From contig JAQGMF010000038.1 of the NCBI GenBank assembly GCA_028292505.1, positions 1 through 64,000 on the forward strand: a stretch of 64,000 nucleotides of DNA, read 5' to 3'. Made by a program: the position numbers and the translations under genes. Position 1 is the stretch's first letter. Every line of letters begins with the position of its first letter. The notes beneath the pieces are model-generated. The model saw only the letters and a list, made by a program, of their open reading frames with translations, ran no database searches and was not told the origin of the DNA. This document shows, in pieces, positions 54,624-63,739 of the stretch. This DNA comes from Rhodocyclales bacterium. Its GTDB lineage: Bacteria > Pseudomonadota > Gammaproteobacteria > Burkholderiales > Rhodocyclaceae.

Positions 54624-56879
54624 TTACTCAATACGGCCAACCTCACTCTTGAAAACGGCGGAACCTTCTAACGCTCGAATATCATATTTTTGAGTGTGGT
54701 CCGCCACTCCTAAATCACGACAGTATGAGTCAAAAACATATGTCCATAGCGGCCGAGATATTTTTTCGAATATGAATTGAGGTACGACCCAAAAGGCGGC
54801 TATTGCGACAACTAAGGTAGCCATCAATGTTGAAATCAAGTGCTGGCTTGGCGAATACCAATATACGGAGCCAGCGAGCAGAATGTAGCAAACAAGAAAA
54901 CAAATCTTGAGTGCTTTAATGGCTTGATTTGCGCGTCTTACCGCTCGCTGTATTCGTTGATCAACGTCATAATTTGCCTGCTCCTCCAGATCCGTCAGCC
55001 GACCAACCAGTGCATCGACTTTTTCGTCTCTCTGTTGCATCTGGTGGGCGCTAACTTGTGTCTCACGCGCAAAATCTTCTTGCAGCTGCAAAATAGCTTG
55101 TTCGCTATTTTGCTTTTCCGATAATCGCTCTTTTTCTATAGCTGCGATCTTTGCCTCATGTATCACTAAGAGTTCGGCCTTTTCGGCGTCGGCTCTTGCC
55201 TGAACTTCAGAGCCGACACTGAGCCGAACTTCTTCAAGAAGCTGCTCCGCATTCTCCGCACGAATTGCGCTTGGAAAACCTAGCGTTGACCGCATCAAAC
55301 TTCGCTGAGCCCTCTGATCACTCATGAGAGACACAAATATCTCGGCTTTTTTTGGATCGAGTTCGCATAGATATTGTCGAGCCTTGCTAACTACATCAGT
55401 GCGGGGTGTCATTACGTAGGTGCAGTTCGCAATCAGTTTCTTCCTTGACAAAGCGCCAATGGAACCTCCCACAGCAAACCAAAGATATCCCGCAAAACGT
55501 CTATCGGTTATAACTGGGGGAACTTCATCTCGCTTGATCATCTTCCGGAATTCAAGAAACGCCTGAGACCCGCTCGCGACGGCGTCATTTCGAGTCACCA
55601 TAATCGACCCAGTATCAGCAATTGCCCCAGCGCTTTGCGCCTTGCCTCGCAAACGCAGGATAGTGGCTATTGATCGGGCATCTCGAATACGACGCTCTAA
55701 GTTCAGCATTACCGGTCCTATGTTGTTTCTCAGGCTCTCTTCAGTCGGCGCATCACAGAATTGCACTCGCTCATCGGCAGCCATCACATCAGCATCAACA
55801 ATTTCAAAATTCAATTCGGTAAGTTTTTGTTCCAATCCGTCGAGAATTGCACGCGCGTACGCCGCGTGCTGTGAATCCACTCTAATCCGATTTCCTAGCG
55901 GGCCAAATGGTTCGTCACCTCGCTGTAAAGCTTTTAGCGGCCCCTGCAAGGTGCCCCTCATTTCCTCCAAGGTGTGCTTGAAGACGACGCAGTGAACTTC
56001 TGCCTTTCTGATCAATTCAAATAGGTTGTCTGCGTACTCCTTTAGTTCCGGTGTGCTCAAGTCCAGCAAATCCAATACAAGAGGGCCATCAAGCACCGCT
56101 GTCAAACTTCTAAGCACATCCGCCGAACTAGGCGTTTGCAGCGTTAAAACAACTTCAGCAATGAGTGCCCCCGAAACCAAACGCACAAGAAGTTCAGCTT
56201 CGGCGCCACCGTCGTCGATTTTCTGAAGGGCAAATTCGGCACAAAGTACGTCTAGCGCTTGCTCCAGTTGAATAGCATCTTGATCGTCGTCTTCCACCTT
56301 CCTAAGCGAGAGCGTCGAGCCCTTGAAATAATTCTTTTCGCGACGATCAACGAAAGTGAGAAAGTGCGCAGTGGTAAGCCTTCTAAGGAAACTGGCTTGC
56401 AACATCTCATGATTTGCGGTGAGTTCAACACGGCCCAGAGCTATCTCTGCGTATGCACAGAAATCTGTGAGCAGAGTATCGACACCACCTTCATCCAGTA
56501 CATTCGCATCAGGTGGATTGGCAACGACTCTATAGGTGTGCGGCTCACTTGCCTCCATCTTCAGAAGGCCCGCCTCAGCCAACCTTTCAACCAAGCCTTC
56601 GGCCACAAGCGGACTCATTGGAATGTCATACGCAGACTGCACGTCTCTCGCAAACTCTTCCGCATTGAACCTTCTATTTGCCTTGTTTGCCAGCAATGGT
56701 GCAAACAGCGGTATCAACCCTCCAACAATATCTCCAGTCTTTGAATACGACTCTTCAACAAACGCAAAGGCGATGAGCTCGCGCCGAGTATTGTTTCGTA
56801 CAACTCTTGCCGTAGCGTTGTCCACTTTTTTCTCCCTCGCATGCACCCTGTTATTTTGCATCGCCCGGCTGTCACTCAT
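54624..56879 (-). CDS. Large PIN-like, coiled-coil, membrane-anchored protein of unknown function
   Basis: I start at ATG 56879 (MSDSRAMQNNRVHAREKKVD); ATG 56861 is an alternative and the open frame upstream crosses repeats. The 751-residue protein has a helical N-terminal part (1-255) and a PIN-like domain at about 262-440. The latter has VLDGPLVLDLLDL, CVVFKHTLEEMRG, RIRDARSIATILRLRG and GSIMVTRNDAVAS, which together give the D...E...D...TxxD pattern. A block at 455-535 (DRRFAGYLWFAVGG, LIANCTYVM) precedes a coiled coil at about 555-650. Two membrane helices follow at 657-674 and 683-703. Composition is AT-richer than both sides, suggesting transfer. The PIN call rests on pattern only; activity is unknown. 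Confidence 0.7.
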   Translation of the reverse strand: MSDSRAMQNNRVHAREKKVDNATARVVRNNTRRELIAFAFVEESYSKTGDIVGGLIPLFAPLLANKANRRFNAEEFARDVQSAYDIPMSPLVAEGLVERLAEAGLLKMEASEPHTYRVVANPPDANVLDEGGVDTLLTDFCAYAEIALGRVELTANHEMLQASFLRRLTTAHFLTFVDRREKNYFKGSTLSLRKVEDDDQDAIQLEQALDVLCAEFALQKIDDGGAEAELLVRLVSGALIAEVVLTLQTPSSADVLRSLTAVLDGPLVLDLLDLSTPELKEYADNLFELIRKAEVHCVVFKHTLEEMRGTLQGPLKALQRGDEPFGPLGNRIRVDSQHAAYARAILDGLEQKLTELNFEIVDADVMAADERVQFCDAPTEESLRNNIGPVMLNLERRIRDARSIATILRLRGKAQSAGAIADTGSIMVTRNDAVASGSQAFLEFRKMIKRDEVPPVITDRRFAGYLWFAVGGSIGALSRKKLIANCTYVMTPRTDVVSKARQYLCELDPKKAEIFVSLMSDQRAQRSLMRSTLGFPSAIRAENAEQLLEEVRLSVGSEVQARADAEKAELLVIHEAKIAAIEKERLSEKQNSEQAILQLQEDFARETQVSAHQMQQRDEKVDALVGRLTDLEEQANYDVDQRIQRAVRRANQAIKALKICFLVCYILLAGSVYWYSPSQHLISTLMATLVVAIAAFWVVPQFIFEKISRPLWTYVFDSYCRDLGVADHTQKYDIRALEGSAVFKSEVGRIE

Positions 56880-56934
56880 ATTTTCGTTGTAACAAATCTG
56901 AATATCTGGACGGATCCATCTCACCCTACAAGCG

Positions 56935-57161
56935 CCGCATGCAATTGGCAACTTATTTTGGTACCACGCAGGCGGATTCTTGAGGCAAGTAGATAGGTTC
57001 GCCAAACATCCGGCGCAATGCGCTTCGCTTATTGACGCCCAACTCTCTGCACGTGCAACGGTGCGTAGGGTGGGTTCGCGAAGCAACCCACCGCTCTTTC
57101 GCCAGCACACGGTCGGTTGTCGCTGCGCTCCGAACCCACCCTACCTACCGCATGCAATTGG
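56935..57161. repeat. 14-bp direct repeats around a palindromic segment
   Basis: CCGCATGCAATTGG occurs at 56935-56948 and 57148-57161. Between them GTAGGGTGGGTTCG (57065-57078) pairs with CGAACCCACCCTAC (57131-57144). The rest of the 56880-57364 gap shows no gene. Confidence 0.8.
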
Positions 57162-57168
57162 TATTTTT

Positions 57169-57240
57169 GTAGGTCGGAAAAGCACGGCGTCTTCCGACGT
57201 TTGTTCTCGCGAGAAATTGCAGACGTCCGATGATGCTCCG
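57169..57240. repeat. Family D repeat, degenerate copy
   Basis: GTAGGTCGGAAAAGCACGGC then GTCTTCCGACGTTTGTTCTCG. The left part matches the full copy at 61737-61822; the right arm is eroded (GACGTCCGATG). Confidence 0.7.
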
Positions 57241-57364
57241 CTTTGGCCGATCAGCGTGGCCCAACTGCGCGTTATCATTGTCATGGCGGTGCTCGCGCTG
57301 TCTTCGGCGTGGCAAGTCATTAGCCATGCGCGAGGCGAGCTGAAAACGACATAAGGACATTTGC

Positions 57365-58414
57365 ATGAAGTGGTCATCAGGTTTGCAGCAGGCTGGAGTG
57401 CCCGCGGCACTCGGTGCAGCCTTGCTCTTTGGCGCAGGCACTCCGTTGGCGAAACTCCTGCTGGGCCAAGTCAACCCGTGGTTGTTGGCGGGCTTGCTCT
57501 ACCTCGGCTCGGGTCTGGGGCTCGCGCTCTATCGGCGTGTGCGTCGTGCGCAATCGGTCAAGCTGCCGCGCTGTGAGGCGTGGTGGTTTGCAGGCGCCGT
57601 GATGGCGGGCGGCGTGGTCGCGCCGGTATTGCTGATGCTCGGTCTCACCGGCATGCCTGCATCGGGCGCCTCGCTGTTGCTCAATGCGGAGGGCGTATTC
57701 ACCGCGCTGCTGGCGTGGTTCGCTTTCCGGGAAAATTTCGATCGGCGCATCGCACTCGGTATGGCTGCCATCGTGTGTGGCGCACTCGTGCTGAGCTGGC
57801 CGACGGATGCGCGCTTCGCGAGTCTGTGGCCCGCGCTGGCCGTACTGGGGGCCTGTTTTGCGTGGGGCATCGACAACAACCTGACGCGCAAAGTGTCGCT
57901 GTCGGACGCGACCTGGATTGCTTCGGTGAAAGGTCTGGTGGCGGGGTCGATCAACCTGGCGCTGGCTTTCGCCCTGGGCGCGCGTTTGCCCGCCGTGCCA
58001 AACATCGCGGGTGCGATGCTGGTCGGCTTTCTTGCTTATGGTGTGAGTCTCGCGCTGTTCGTTGTTGGCTTGCGCCATCTCGGCACGGCGCGCACGGGCG
58101 CTTACTTTTCCGTCGCGCCCTTCTTCGGCGCAGTGCTTGCCATCGCGCTGGGTGAGCCCATGACAAATCAATTATTGCTGGCAGGGTCGTTGATGGCATG
58201 CGGCATCTGGCTGCATCTCACGGAACGTCACGAGCACGCGCATACGCACACGCCGCTCGACCATACGCACGAGCACACTCATGATGAACACCACCAACAT
58301 GCGCATGACGATGTAGTGCCGCCGGACGTGAAGCATAGCCACCCGCATCGGCACGATTCCCTGCGGCACACACACGCGCACTTTCCGGATTCGCACCATC
58401 GGCACGAGCATTGA
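57365..58414 (+). CDS. EamA/DMT transporter with histidine-rich tail
   Basis: The 349-residue protein has two EamA units, about ten helices (GAALLFGAGTPLAKLLLGQV; GAYFSVAPFFGAVLAIALGE) in residues 10-285, and a cytoplasmic or external tail from about 290 in which roughly every third residue is His (HEHAHTHT, HTHEHTHDEHHQHAHDD, HSHPHRHDS). His-rich tails bind Zn, Ni or Co, so metal sensing or export is possible; transport substrate is unknown. AAGGA precedes ATG 57365 by 7 bases. Confidence 0.88.
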   Translation: MKWSSGLQQAGVPAALGAALLFGAGTPLAKLLLGQVNPWLLAGLLYLGSGLGLALYRRVRRAQSVKLPRCEAWWFAGAVMAGGVVAPVLLMLGLTGMPASGASLLLNAEGVFTALLAWFAFRENFDRRIALGMAAIVCGALVLSWPTDARFASLWPALAVLGACFAWGIDNNLTRKVSLSDATWIASVKGLVAGSINLALAFALGARLPAVPNIAGAMLVGFLAYGVSLALFVVGLRHLGTARTGAYFSVAPFFGAVLAIALGEPMTNQLLLAGSLMACGIWLHLTERHEHAHTHTPLDHTHEHTHDEHHQHAHDDVVPPDVKHSHPHRHDSLRHTHAHFPDSHHRHEH

Positions 58415-58435
58415 TTTGCCGCGTGCAGTGGGCTC

Positions 58436-58581
58436 GTAGGGTGGAACTCCGCAGGAGGTTCCGCAGGACGGTTACGCCGGATGTGCCCGCAATTCTCCGC
58501 CGACGTTATATGCCATATGTATTACCGGAACTTCATGCCGCCTCTCGGCGGCTGGCGGAACCGCTTTGCGTTCCGCCCTAC
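58436..58581. repeat. Imperfect palindromic repeat (GTAGGGTGGAA type)
   Basis: GTAGGGTGGAACTCCGCAGG at 58436 faces GCGTTCCGCCCTAC ending at 58581, with an inner GGAGGTTCCGC. This is the same style as the 57065-57144 repeat. It follows the DMT gene. Confidence 0.65.
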
Positions 58582-58617
58582 CCTGTGCATGTTCCGTATC
58601 AACGTCGATTGAAGCGC

Positions 58618-58696
58618 GTAGGGTGTCAGTGAGCAACGCGAACTGCACCATTCACGCTCGACATGGTGCAGTTCGCGTTGCTCACTGACACCCTAC
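58618..58696. repeat. Perfect 34-bp inverted repeat
   Basis: The arms 58618-58651 (GTAGGGTGTCAGTGAGCAAC...) and 58663-58696 (...GTTGCTCACTGACACCCTAC) are exact reverse complements separated by 11 bases. In RNA this gives a very stable stem. It lies between the DMT and PRMT-like genes. Confidence 0.92.
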
Positions 58697-58775
58697 CCAA
58701 TACGAACAACGTCTGTGCCTGATGCGTCGACTTCGGTCGCGTTGCTTATTACGCTCAAGTGTTGCACGCACCGAC

Positions 58776-58802
58776 GTTGGGCTTCGCTATGCTCAACCCA
58801 AC
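58776..58802. repeat. Small palindrome GTTGGG...CCCAAC
   Basis: GTTGGGCTTCGC and then TATGCTCAACCCAAC form a short hairpin. It is the last of several palindromes in the 515-bp gap 58415-58929, which has no gene. Confidence 0.6.
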
Positions 58803-58929
58803 CTACTCATGAGGTACCGTCGAGCGCAATAACCGACGGGCATTGCGCCACAACGTCGCAAGGGTCTACAGTTCGTGCTCCCGATAGTCTGGTCCGCTGA
58901 CCGGTCGTTGTAAGCAATGGAGCAATTCC

Positions 58930-59817
58930 ATGGTCGAAAATCGAGTCGAAGCAAGCGAGCTTGGTCAGTTCATTCCGCTGCACTATCACCACATCATGCT
59001 GATGGACCAGAGTCGTGTACTCGGCTTCAAGGCAGCAATCGATAGCGTCGTCTTCGAGGGTGCCAAGGTTCTCGATCTGGGCGGCGGCACAGGGGTCTTG
59101 TCTTTTTTTGCGGCGGCGCGTGCCAGCAAAGTCTGGTGCGTCGAATTCAACCCGGACATGGTGGCAGAGTCGCGCCGCTTGCTGGCATTGAATGGCGTTA
59201 CGCATAAAGTGGAAGTGGTTCATGCGGACGCTTTCCAATATCTTCCGCCCGAACCTGTGGATGTGGTGATTTGCGAAATGATCCACGCTGCCATGCTTCG
59301 GGAGAAGCAGGTCGAAGTGATCGAAGCATTCAAGCAACGTTACCGCAGTCGCTTCGGCGATCGACTACCGGTGTTCATGCCCGAGGCCGTCCTGATGGCT
59401 GTGCAACCTGTGCAGCAATCGTTCGACTGTTTCGGTTTTTATGCTCCTATCATTCAGTTTCAGCACCCCGAGGTACTTCACCCTGATACCCTCGAACTGG
59501 CGGAGCCGGCTATCTATAGTCTCCTGGATTTTTCTCAGCAGACTTCACGGGAAATCCAATGGCGAGGCGCGTTTGCCATGGCGCATGCGGGCTCGGTCAA
59601 TGCCCTGCGCTTCGTGACCAAGAACGTCCTGTCGATCATCGCCGATAAGGGTACGACCATCGACTGGATCAACCACTACCTGGTCATGCCTTTGAGCGAG
59701 CCGGTGGAAGTGGGCGGCGGTGACCGGCTGCTGGTGGAATTCAGCTACCTGGCCGGGGGTTCGTTGCAGTCTCTGGCAGCAAACATGCGGGTTGCCGTTG
59801 AGAAGGCGACGGGCTGA
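58930..59817 (+). CDS. Protein arginine methyltransferase-like enzyme
   Basis: The 295-residue protein resembles eukaryotic-type PRMTs. It has YHHIMLMDQSRVLGFKAAI (PRMT YxxxxMLxDxxR block, about 19-37), motif I VLDLGGGTGVLSFFAA (47-62), and a double-E loop with E116 and E125 (CEMIHAAMLRE), the nine-residue spacing seen in PRMT1. The place of the THW loop reads TIDW with D245-W246. The Asp replaces the usual His, so catalysis or substrate may differ. No signal peptide. The gene follows several palindromic repeats. Confidence 0.78.
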   Translation: MVENRVEASELGQFIPLHYHHIMLMDQSRVLGFKAAIDSVVFEGAKVLDLGGGTGVLSFFAAARASKVWCVEFNPDMVAESRRLLALNGVTHKVEVVHADAFQYLPPEPVDVVICEMIHAAMLREKQVEVIEAFKQRYRSRFGDRLPVFMPEAVLMAVQPVQQSFDCFGFYAPIIQFQHPEVLHPDTLELAEPAIYSLLDFSQQTSREIQWRGAFAMAHAGSVNALRFVTKNVLSIIADKGTTIDWINHYLVMPLSEPVEVGGGDRLLVEFSYLAGGSLQSLAANMRVAVEKATG

Positions 59818-60001
59818 CATAGCCGTTTCCTGAGCGCACGGCGAAGTCGTTTTCCATTCAACGCGCGGTGCGCAGCTTGAACCAACGGATCGGTCTCATC
59901 GCAATATCCCGCGAACCAAATCCCCGCCACAGCAACAAAGCCATGGGCGTTCAGTTGCTCGACTCAACCCGACTCACTCCAACAAAAGAAAGGTATAAGC
60001 A

Positions 60002-60403
60002 ATGAACAATCTCTCCGATCTTGGCAAACTGGTTTTGCGTCTGACACTAGGCATACTGCTGCTCTTTCACGGCGTCAGTAAACTGATGCATGGCGTGGAC
60101 TTCATCTTTCCCGTGCTGGCGGAGCATGGCTTGCCGACCTTCCTCGCCTATCTGTCCTATATCGGCGAGGTGCTGGCGCCGATTCTGCTGATCGTGGGCC
60201 TCTTCTCGCGCCCCGCAGCGTTGGCAGTGGTCGTCAATATGCTTTTCGCATTGGGCCTGATGCATACCTCGCAGTTCGGCGATCTGGCGAAATCGGGCGG
60301 TTGGGCGCTGGAGCTGCAGGCTTTCTATCTGTTCACCGCCGTCAGCATCGCCTGTCTTGGCGCGGGACGCCTGAGCGTCGGTGGCAACAGCCGCTTCAAT
60401 TGA
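60002..60403 (+). CDS. DoxX family membrane protein
   Basis: The 133-residue protein has four helices and DoxX blocks LVLRLTLGILLLFHGVSKLM, HGLPTFLAYLSYIGEVLAPI and AALAVVVNMLFALGL. GAAAGG precedes ATG 60002 by 7 bases. DoxX proteins are linked to redox or thiol metabolism at the membrane; the function here is unknown. Confidence 0.88.
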   Translation: MNNLSDLGKLVLRLTLGILLLFHGVSKLMHGVDFIFPVLAEHGLPTFLAYLSYIGEVLAPILLIVGLFSRPAALAVVVNMLFALGLMHTSQFGDLAKSGGWALELQAFYLFTAVSIACLGAGRLSVGGNSRFN

Positions 60404-60625
60404 GCTGATGCTTGTGTGGGGTGGCTGCGCGAGCAAGCCACCTTGCATCACGCACGACAACGTCACCCAGTGCATTTGTACCGACCTGCACAAAATTTTT
60501 CTCTTTGCGCTTGGCCTCGCACCGATATTCGCGTATAGCTGCTTTCTTTTGGAGGCGGGCATGGCGAAGTCGACCTTGCATGCGCCGTTTCAGAGCCCAA
60601 CACCAGCCGTCGAGGCCATTCGATA

Positions 60626-61732
60626 ATGCCAACAGTAGCCAGTCTGAAGGGACTCCAGCGCGAGATCATTGATAGCCATGTCAAGCCGGACACGTTCACC
60701 GGCTTTGTACAGGTCATGACAACGCTGCTACCACTGGCGGCCCTTTGGGCATTCACTGCGCTCTACACCGATAGGTCGTACTGGCTGACCATTGCAGCCA
60801 CGGCGCTGATGAGCCTGTTCTTGATGCGCGTATTCGTGCTGATGCACGAGTGCGGCCATGGCAGCTTGTTTGGCGATGCACGCCTCAATAAGGCGTTCGG
60901 CTTTCTCTTCGGTGTTATATCGGGCATGCCACAGCACGTCTGGTCGCAACACCATCAGCAGCATCATTCGACTAATGGCAATTGGACGAGTTATCGTGGG
61001 CCATTGAACATCGTCACGGTCGATGACTACGCCGCCATGAACGCGCAGCAGCAACGCCAGTACCGAAACGCGCGCAGCATCTGGTTGGCGCCGGTGGCGG
61101 GATTTCTCTATGTGTTGTTCAATCCGCGTGTGACCTGGCTGCGCGGCAGCTTCGGTCTGATCAGTCATGTCGTCAAAGGGAAAATCGCGCGGCCTGAGGT
61201 CTCGATCAAGGCGCATGCGGCGACCTTCAAAACCCGCTATTGGTCTTCGCAACAGGAATTTCGCCACATGCTGTGGAACAACCTGGTGCTGATCAGTTTG
61301 TGGGTCTTGATGGCCTGGCTCGTCGGGCCACTGCTGTTCTTCATCTGTTATACCATTAGCATATCGTTGGCCGGCGCGGCGGGGATTCTGCTATTTTCGG
61401 TACAGCACAATTTCGAGCACTCGTATGCAGGTCATAACGAGGACTGGGATCACACCCGAGCGGCAATCGAGGGCACGAGCTTCCTGGTCTTGCCGCGCTG
61501 GCTGAACTGGTTCACCGCCAATATCGCGTATCACCATATCCATCACCTCTCCGCCAGGATTCCGAACTACTGCCTGGTCGCGTGCCATGACGAGTACCAA
61601 CATCTATTCGTCGGCGTCACGCGCATCAAACTATCCGAAGTGCCAGGCGCGCTAAAGCACATCCTGTGGGATCAGCATGCGCGGCGAATCATTTCGGTTG
61701 CCGAGCACCAGGCAACGCTGCGCGCTGCGTAG
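60626..61732 (+). CDS. Fatty-acid desaturase family protein
   Basis: The 368-residue membrane enzyme shows the three His boxes HECGH (74-78), HHQQHH (109-114) and YHHIHH near residue 298, with four to six helices. Members use di-iron to desaturate or hydroxylate fatty acids, carotenoids or sphingolipids. The start region lacks a clear Shine-Dalgarno. A 222-bp gap upstream holds nothing I recognise. Confidence 0.88.
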   Translation: MPTVASLKGLQREIIDSHVKPDTFTGFVQVMTTLLPLAALWAFTALYTDRSYWLTIAATALMSLFLMRVFVLMHECGHGSLFGDARLNKAFGFLFGVISGMPQHVWSQHHQQHHSTNGNWTSYRGPLNIVTVDDYAAMNAQQQRQYRNARSIWLAPVAGFLYVLFNPRVTWLRGSFGLISHVVKGKIARPEVSIKAHAATFKTRYWSSQQEFRHMLWNNLVLISLWVLMAWLVGPLLFFICYTISISLAGAAGILLFSVQHNFEHSYAGHNEDWDHTRAAIEGTSFLVLPRWLNWFTANIAYHHIHHLSARIPNYCLVACHDEYQHLFVGVTRIKLSEVPGALKHILWDQHARRIISVAEHQATLRAA

Positions 61733-61736
61733 CGTC

Positions 61737-61822
61737 GTAGGTCGGAAAAGCGCAGCGCCTTCCGACATCTGCTCGTTGCAAGACCGACAAACGTCGGAAG
61801 GCGCTTCGCTTTTCCGACCTAC
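61737..61822. repeat. Family D palindrome, full copy
   Basis: Arms 61737-61766 (GTAGGTCGGAAAAGCGCAGC...) and 61793-61822 (...GCTTTTCCGACCTAC) match in 29 of 30 positions. It fills the gap between the convergent desaturase and hydrolase genes, overlapping the hydrolase 3' end, and may end transcription both ways. Confidence 0.85.
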
Positions 61823-62574
61823 ATCCACTCCCGTATCTGCGCGACGACCCAAGGCCCGTCTTCAAGCGGTATGTCGTGGCCCGCATCGGGGTGCTCGGCG
61901 ATGTGGCAATTCCAGCAGGCGGCGAGCGCTTGCGAGCAACGCGTGTCGACCAGCGCGTCGCGTGCACTGGTGAGGATCAGCATGCGCGTTGCGGGTTTGA
62001 GGATCGGCGCGCGATAGCGGGCGGCGGCAAGCAATTGGCGCAAGGCGTTGCGGCGTGAGACCGGAAATTCCTCGCGGTAAGCAACCCAGCGACTTATGAC
62101 TTCGGCATGCTTGTCAGGGTGACGGGTGGTGAGACGCAAGATGGTCTTCTCCCATGCCACGGCGCTGCCACCCAACAGGATCAATCTGAGCAGTGCGACA
62201 TAGTTACGCGGCCGCAGGCGTTGATGAAACGGGCTGAACGAACGCATGCTGGTGTTGATCAACACGCAGGTGTCGATCTCCGCCACATGCCTGCTCGCCC
62301 AGGCCGTAGCAACCATGGCCCCCAGCGACATGGCCAGCACCTTGTACGGCGGCTGCAGGCCGCGTCTGGCCAGTTCGTCGCGGCAGTATTCCGCCATGGC
62401 CGACGCGCTGCATGGGCTGTCCACGTGATACACACTTCCGTTGCCAGCCAGATCGACACAGATGACATTTGCATCGCCCATGGCATCGCGCAAAATTTGT
62501 GGAAAGTCGCCCCAATGGCGGCTCTCCCGCGTCAGGCCACGCAAGAGAATCCAGGAGTCGCTCGCCTCGTTCAT
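61819..62574 (-). CDS. Alpha/beta hydrolase
   Basis: Start chosen at ATG 62574, which overlaps the preceding stop as ATGA; the open frame further upstream only shadows the peptidase gene. The 251-residue protein has VICVDLAGNGS early, a nucleophile-elbow place reading VLAMSLGAMVATAWA (S in GxSxG-like MSLGA), a strand 8 region TSARDALVDTRC with Asp, and the His in EHPDAGHDIPLEDG. A serine hydrolase triad is therefore plausible. Substrate is unknown. It is coupled to the M14 peptidase gene. Confidence 0.82.
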   Translation of the reverse strand: MNEASDSWILLRGLTRESRHWGDFPQILRDAMGDANVICVDLAGNGSVYHVDSPCSASAMAEYCRDELARRGLQPPYKVLAMSLGAMVATAWASRHVAEIDTCVLINTSMRSFSPFHQRLRPRNYVALLRLILLGGSAVAWEKTILRLTTRHPDKHAEVISRWVAYREEFPVSRRNALRQLLAAARYRAPILKPATRMLILTSARDALVDTRCSQALAACWNCHIAEHPDAGHDIPLEDGPWVVAQIREWM

Positions 62575-63596
62575 CGTGATGTCGTGTGGTACCACTGCGT
62601 CAGCGCCCGCTGCAGATGCTGGTCGCGCGTCGCCTCGGTCGGCACCCAGGCGCGATGGCTGCATGCAGCGCGCGACAGGAAGTCGAACCAGGACATCTGG
62701 CGACGTATGACGCGCTGCTGGCGATGCTCGACCAGCGGATTGAATATGCCGTGACGCGAAAATATCTGGCGTGGATTTTTCTTGATCCACAGCCAGGAGC
62801 CCAGCTCCAGCGTGAGCGGTAGTAGCACGCGACCGGGTTTGGCGCAGGCACGCTGGTAGAGGTAATCCCACAGGTCGCCGTGCGCCAGGTATTGGCGGCT
62901 TTGCGGCTCGAACACGTAGCGATGATTGGGATGCGTCTTCTCGAAGATATCCTTGAGCGCGTGAATCTCCGCAAGGTGTTCGACGGGCCGCGCAGTGTGC
63001 GCGTAGGGAAACCACACGCGATCATGGATGCCGAAACCCGAGTGGCAGTCCACCACGATGCTGAAATTGCGGCTCAATAATTCTTCTTCCACGACCTGAC
63101 AGACCGCCAGGTTCTCCGCCTCCATCGGCGCACCCAGCGGGCCACGATACCAAGGCATCTTTGCGCTGAAGCGTTGTCCGCCGATAAGGAAGGGCACACC
63201 TTCGACACCGTCCAGCGGCGCATTGCGCATGAGATCGACGCCGTTGGGATTGGCGCGCGTGGCCTGCCACATGCCACCGGGATTGACGACCGGCATGAAG
63301 ACCAGACGCACGGATTCGAGCTGGCGATGCAGCATGGTGTCCCATTGCAGGCGCGTCACCAGACTGTCCAGGTAGGCGATGACAACGTGCGAGCCGATCC
63401 GCTCAAGGCCATGAAAGCCGCCGAAGAAACCGACTGCCGGCACGTCGAGGGCCGGGTTACCCATGGCAATTGCATAAACCGGAAAGCGTTGGTCGAAGGA
63501 TTCGACCTCGCACATGACACGTGCGTCGAGATGCGCTGCACCTATCTTGATGATGCGCTCGAGGTCGATCAGTTCGGGCAAGCCGGGTTGCGTCAC
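62571..63596 (-). CDS. M14 family zinc carboxypeptidase-like
   Basis: The 341-residue protein has zinc ligands H62 and E65 in GGFHGLERIGSHV, the third ligand His in VVDCHSGFGIHD and the likely catalytic Glu in LTLELGSWLW. NPGGMWQATRANPNGVDLMRN is the substrate-site block. No signal peptide was seen, so it is cytoplasmic. DUF2817/M14-like members cut peptides or amides. Coupling with the hydrolase suggests a small catabolic or processing pair. Confidence 0.82.
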   Translation of the reverse strand: MTQPGLPELIDLERIIKIGAAHLDARVMCEVESFDQRFPVYAIAMGNPALDVPAVGFFGGFHGLERIGSHVVIAYLDSLVTRLQWDTMLHRQLESVRLVFMPVVNPGGMWQATRANPNGVDLMRNAPLDGVEGVPFLIGGQRFSAKMPWYRGPLGAPMEAENLAVCQVVEEELLSRNFSIVVDCHSGFGIHDRVWFPYAHTARPVEHLAEIHALKDIFEKTHPNHRYVFEPQSRQYLAHGDLWDYLYQRACAKPGRVLLPLTLELGSWLWIKKNPRQIFSRHGIFNPLVEHRQQRVIRRQMSWFDFLSRAACSHRAWVPTEATRDQHLQRALTQWYHTTSR

Positions 63597-63739
63597 GGTA
63601 GGCGGTCGGTCAGTAGGCTAAGCGAAGGATACCTTAGGCGCGGCTTCCAGCCTCGGCAGTAGCGGCTTGTCACGAATCCTTAATACTCGCCGCGTAAGGT
63701 AGGCGAGTAACCCTTGTGGTGCCGGAACGGAGACAGACA

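Noticed and set aside
61819-63015. 398-codon version of the hydrolase
   Set aside because: The extension runs through the M14 peptidase gene; the ATGA-coupled start at 62574 fits the domain.
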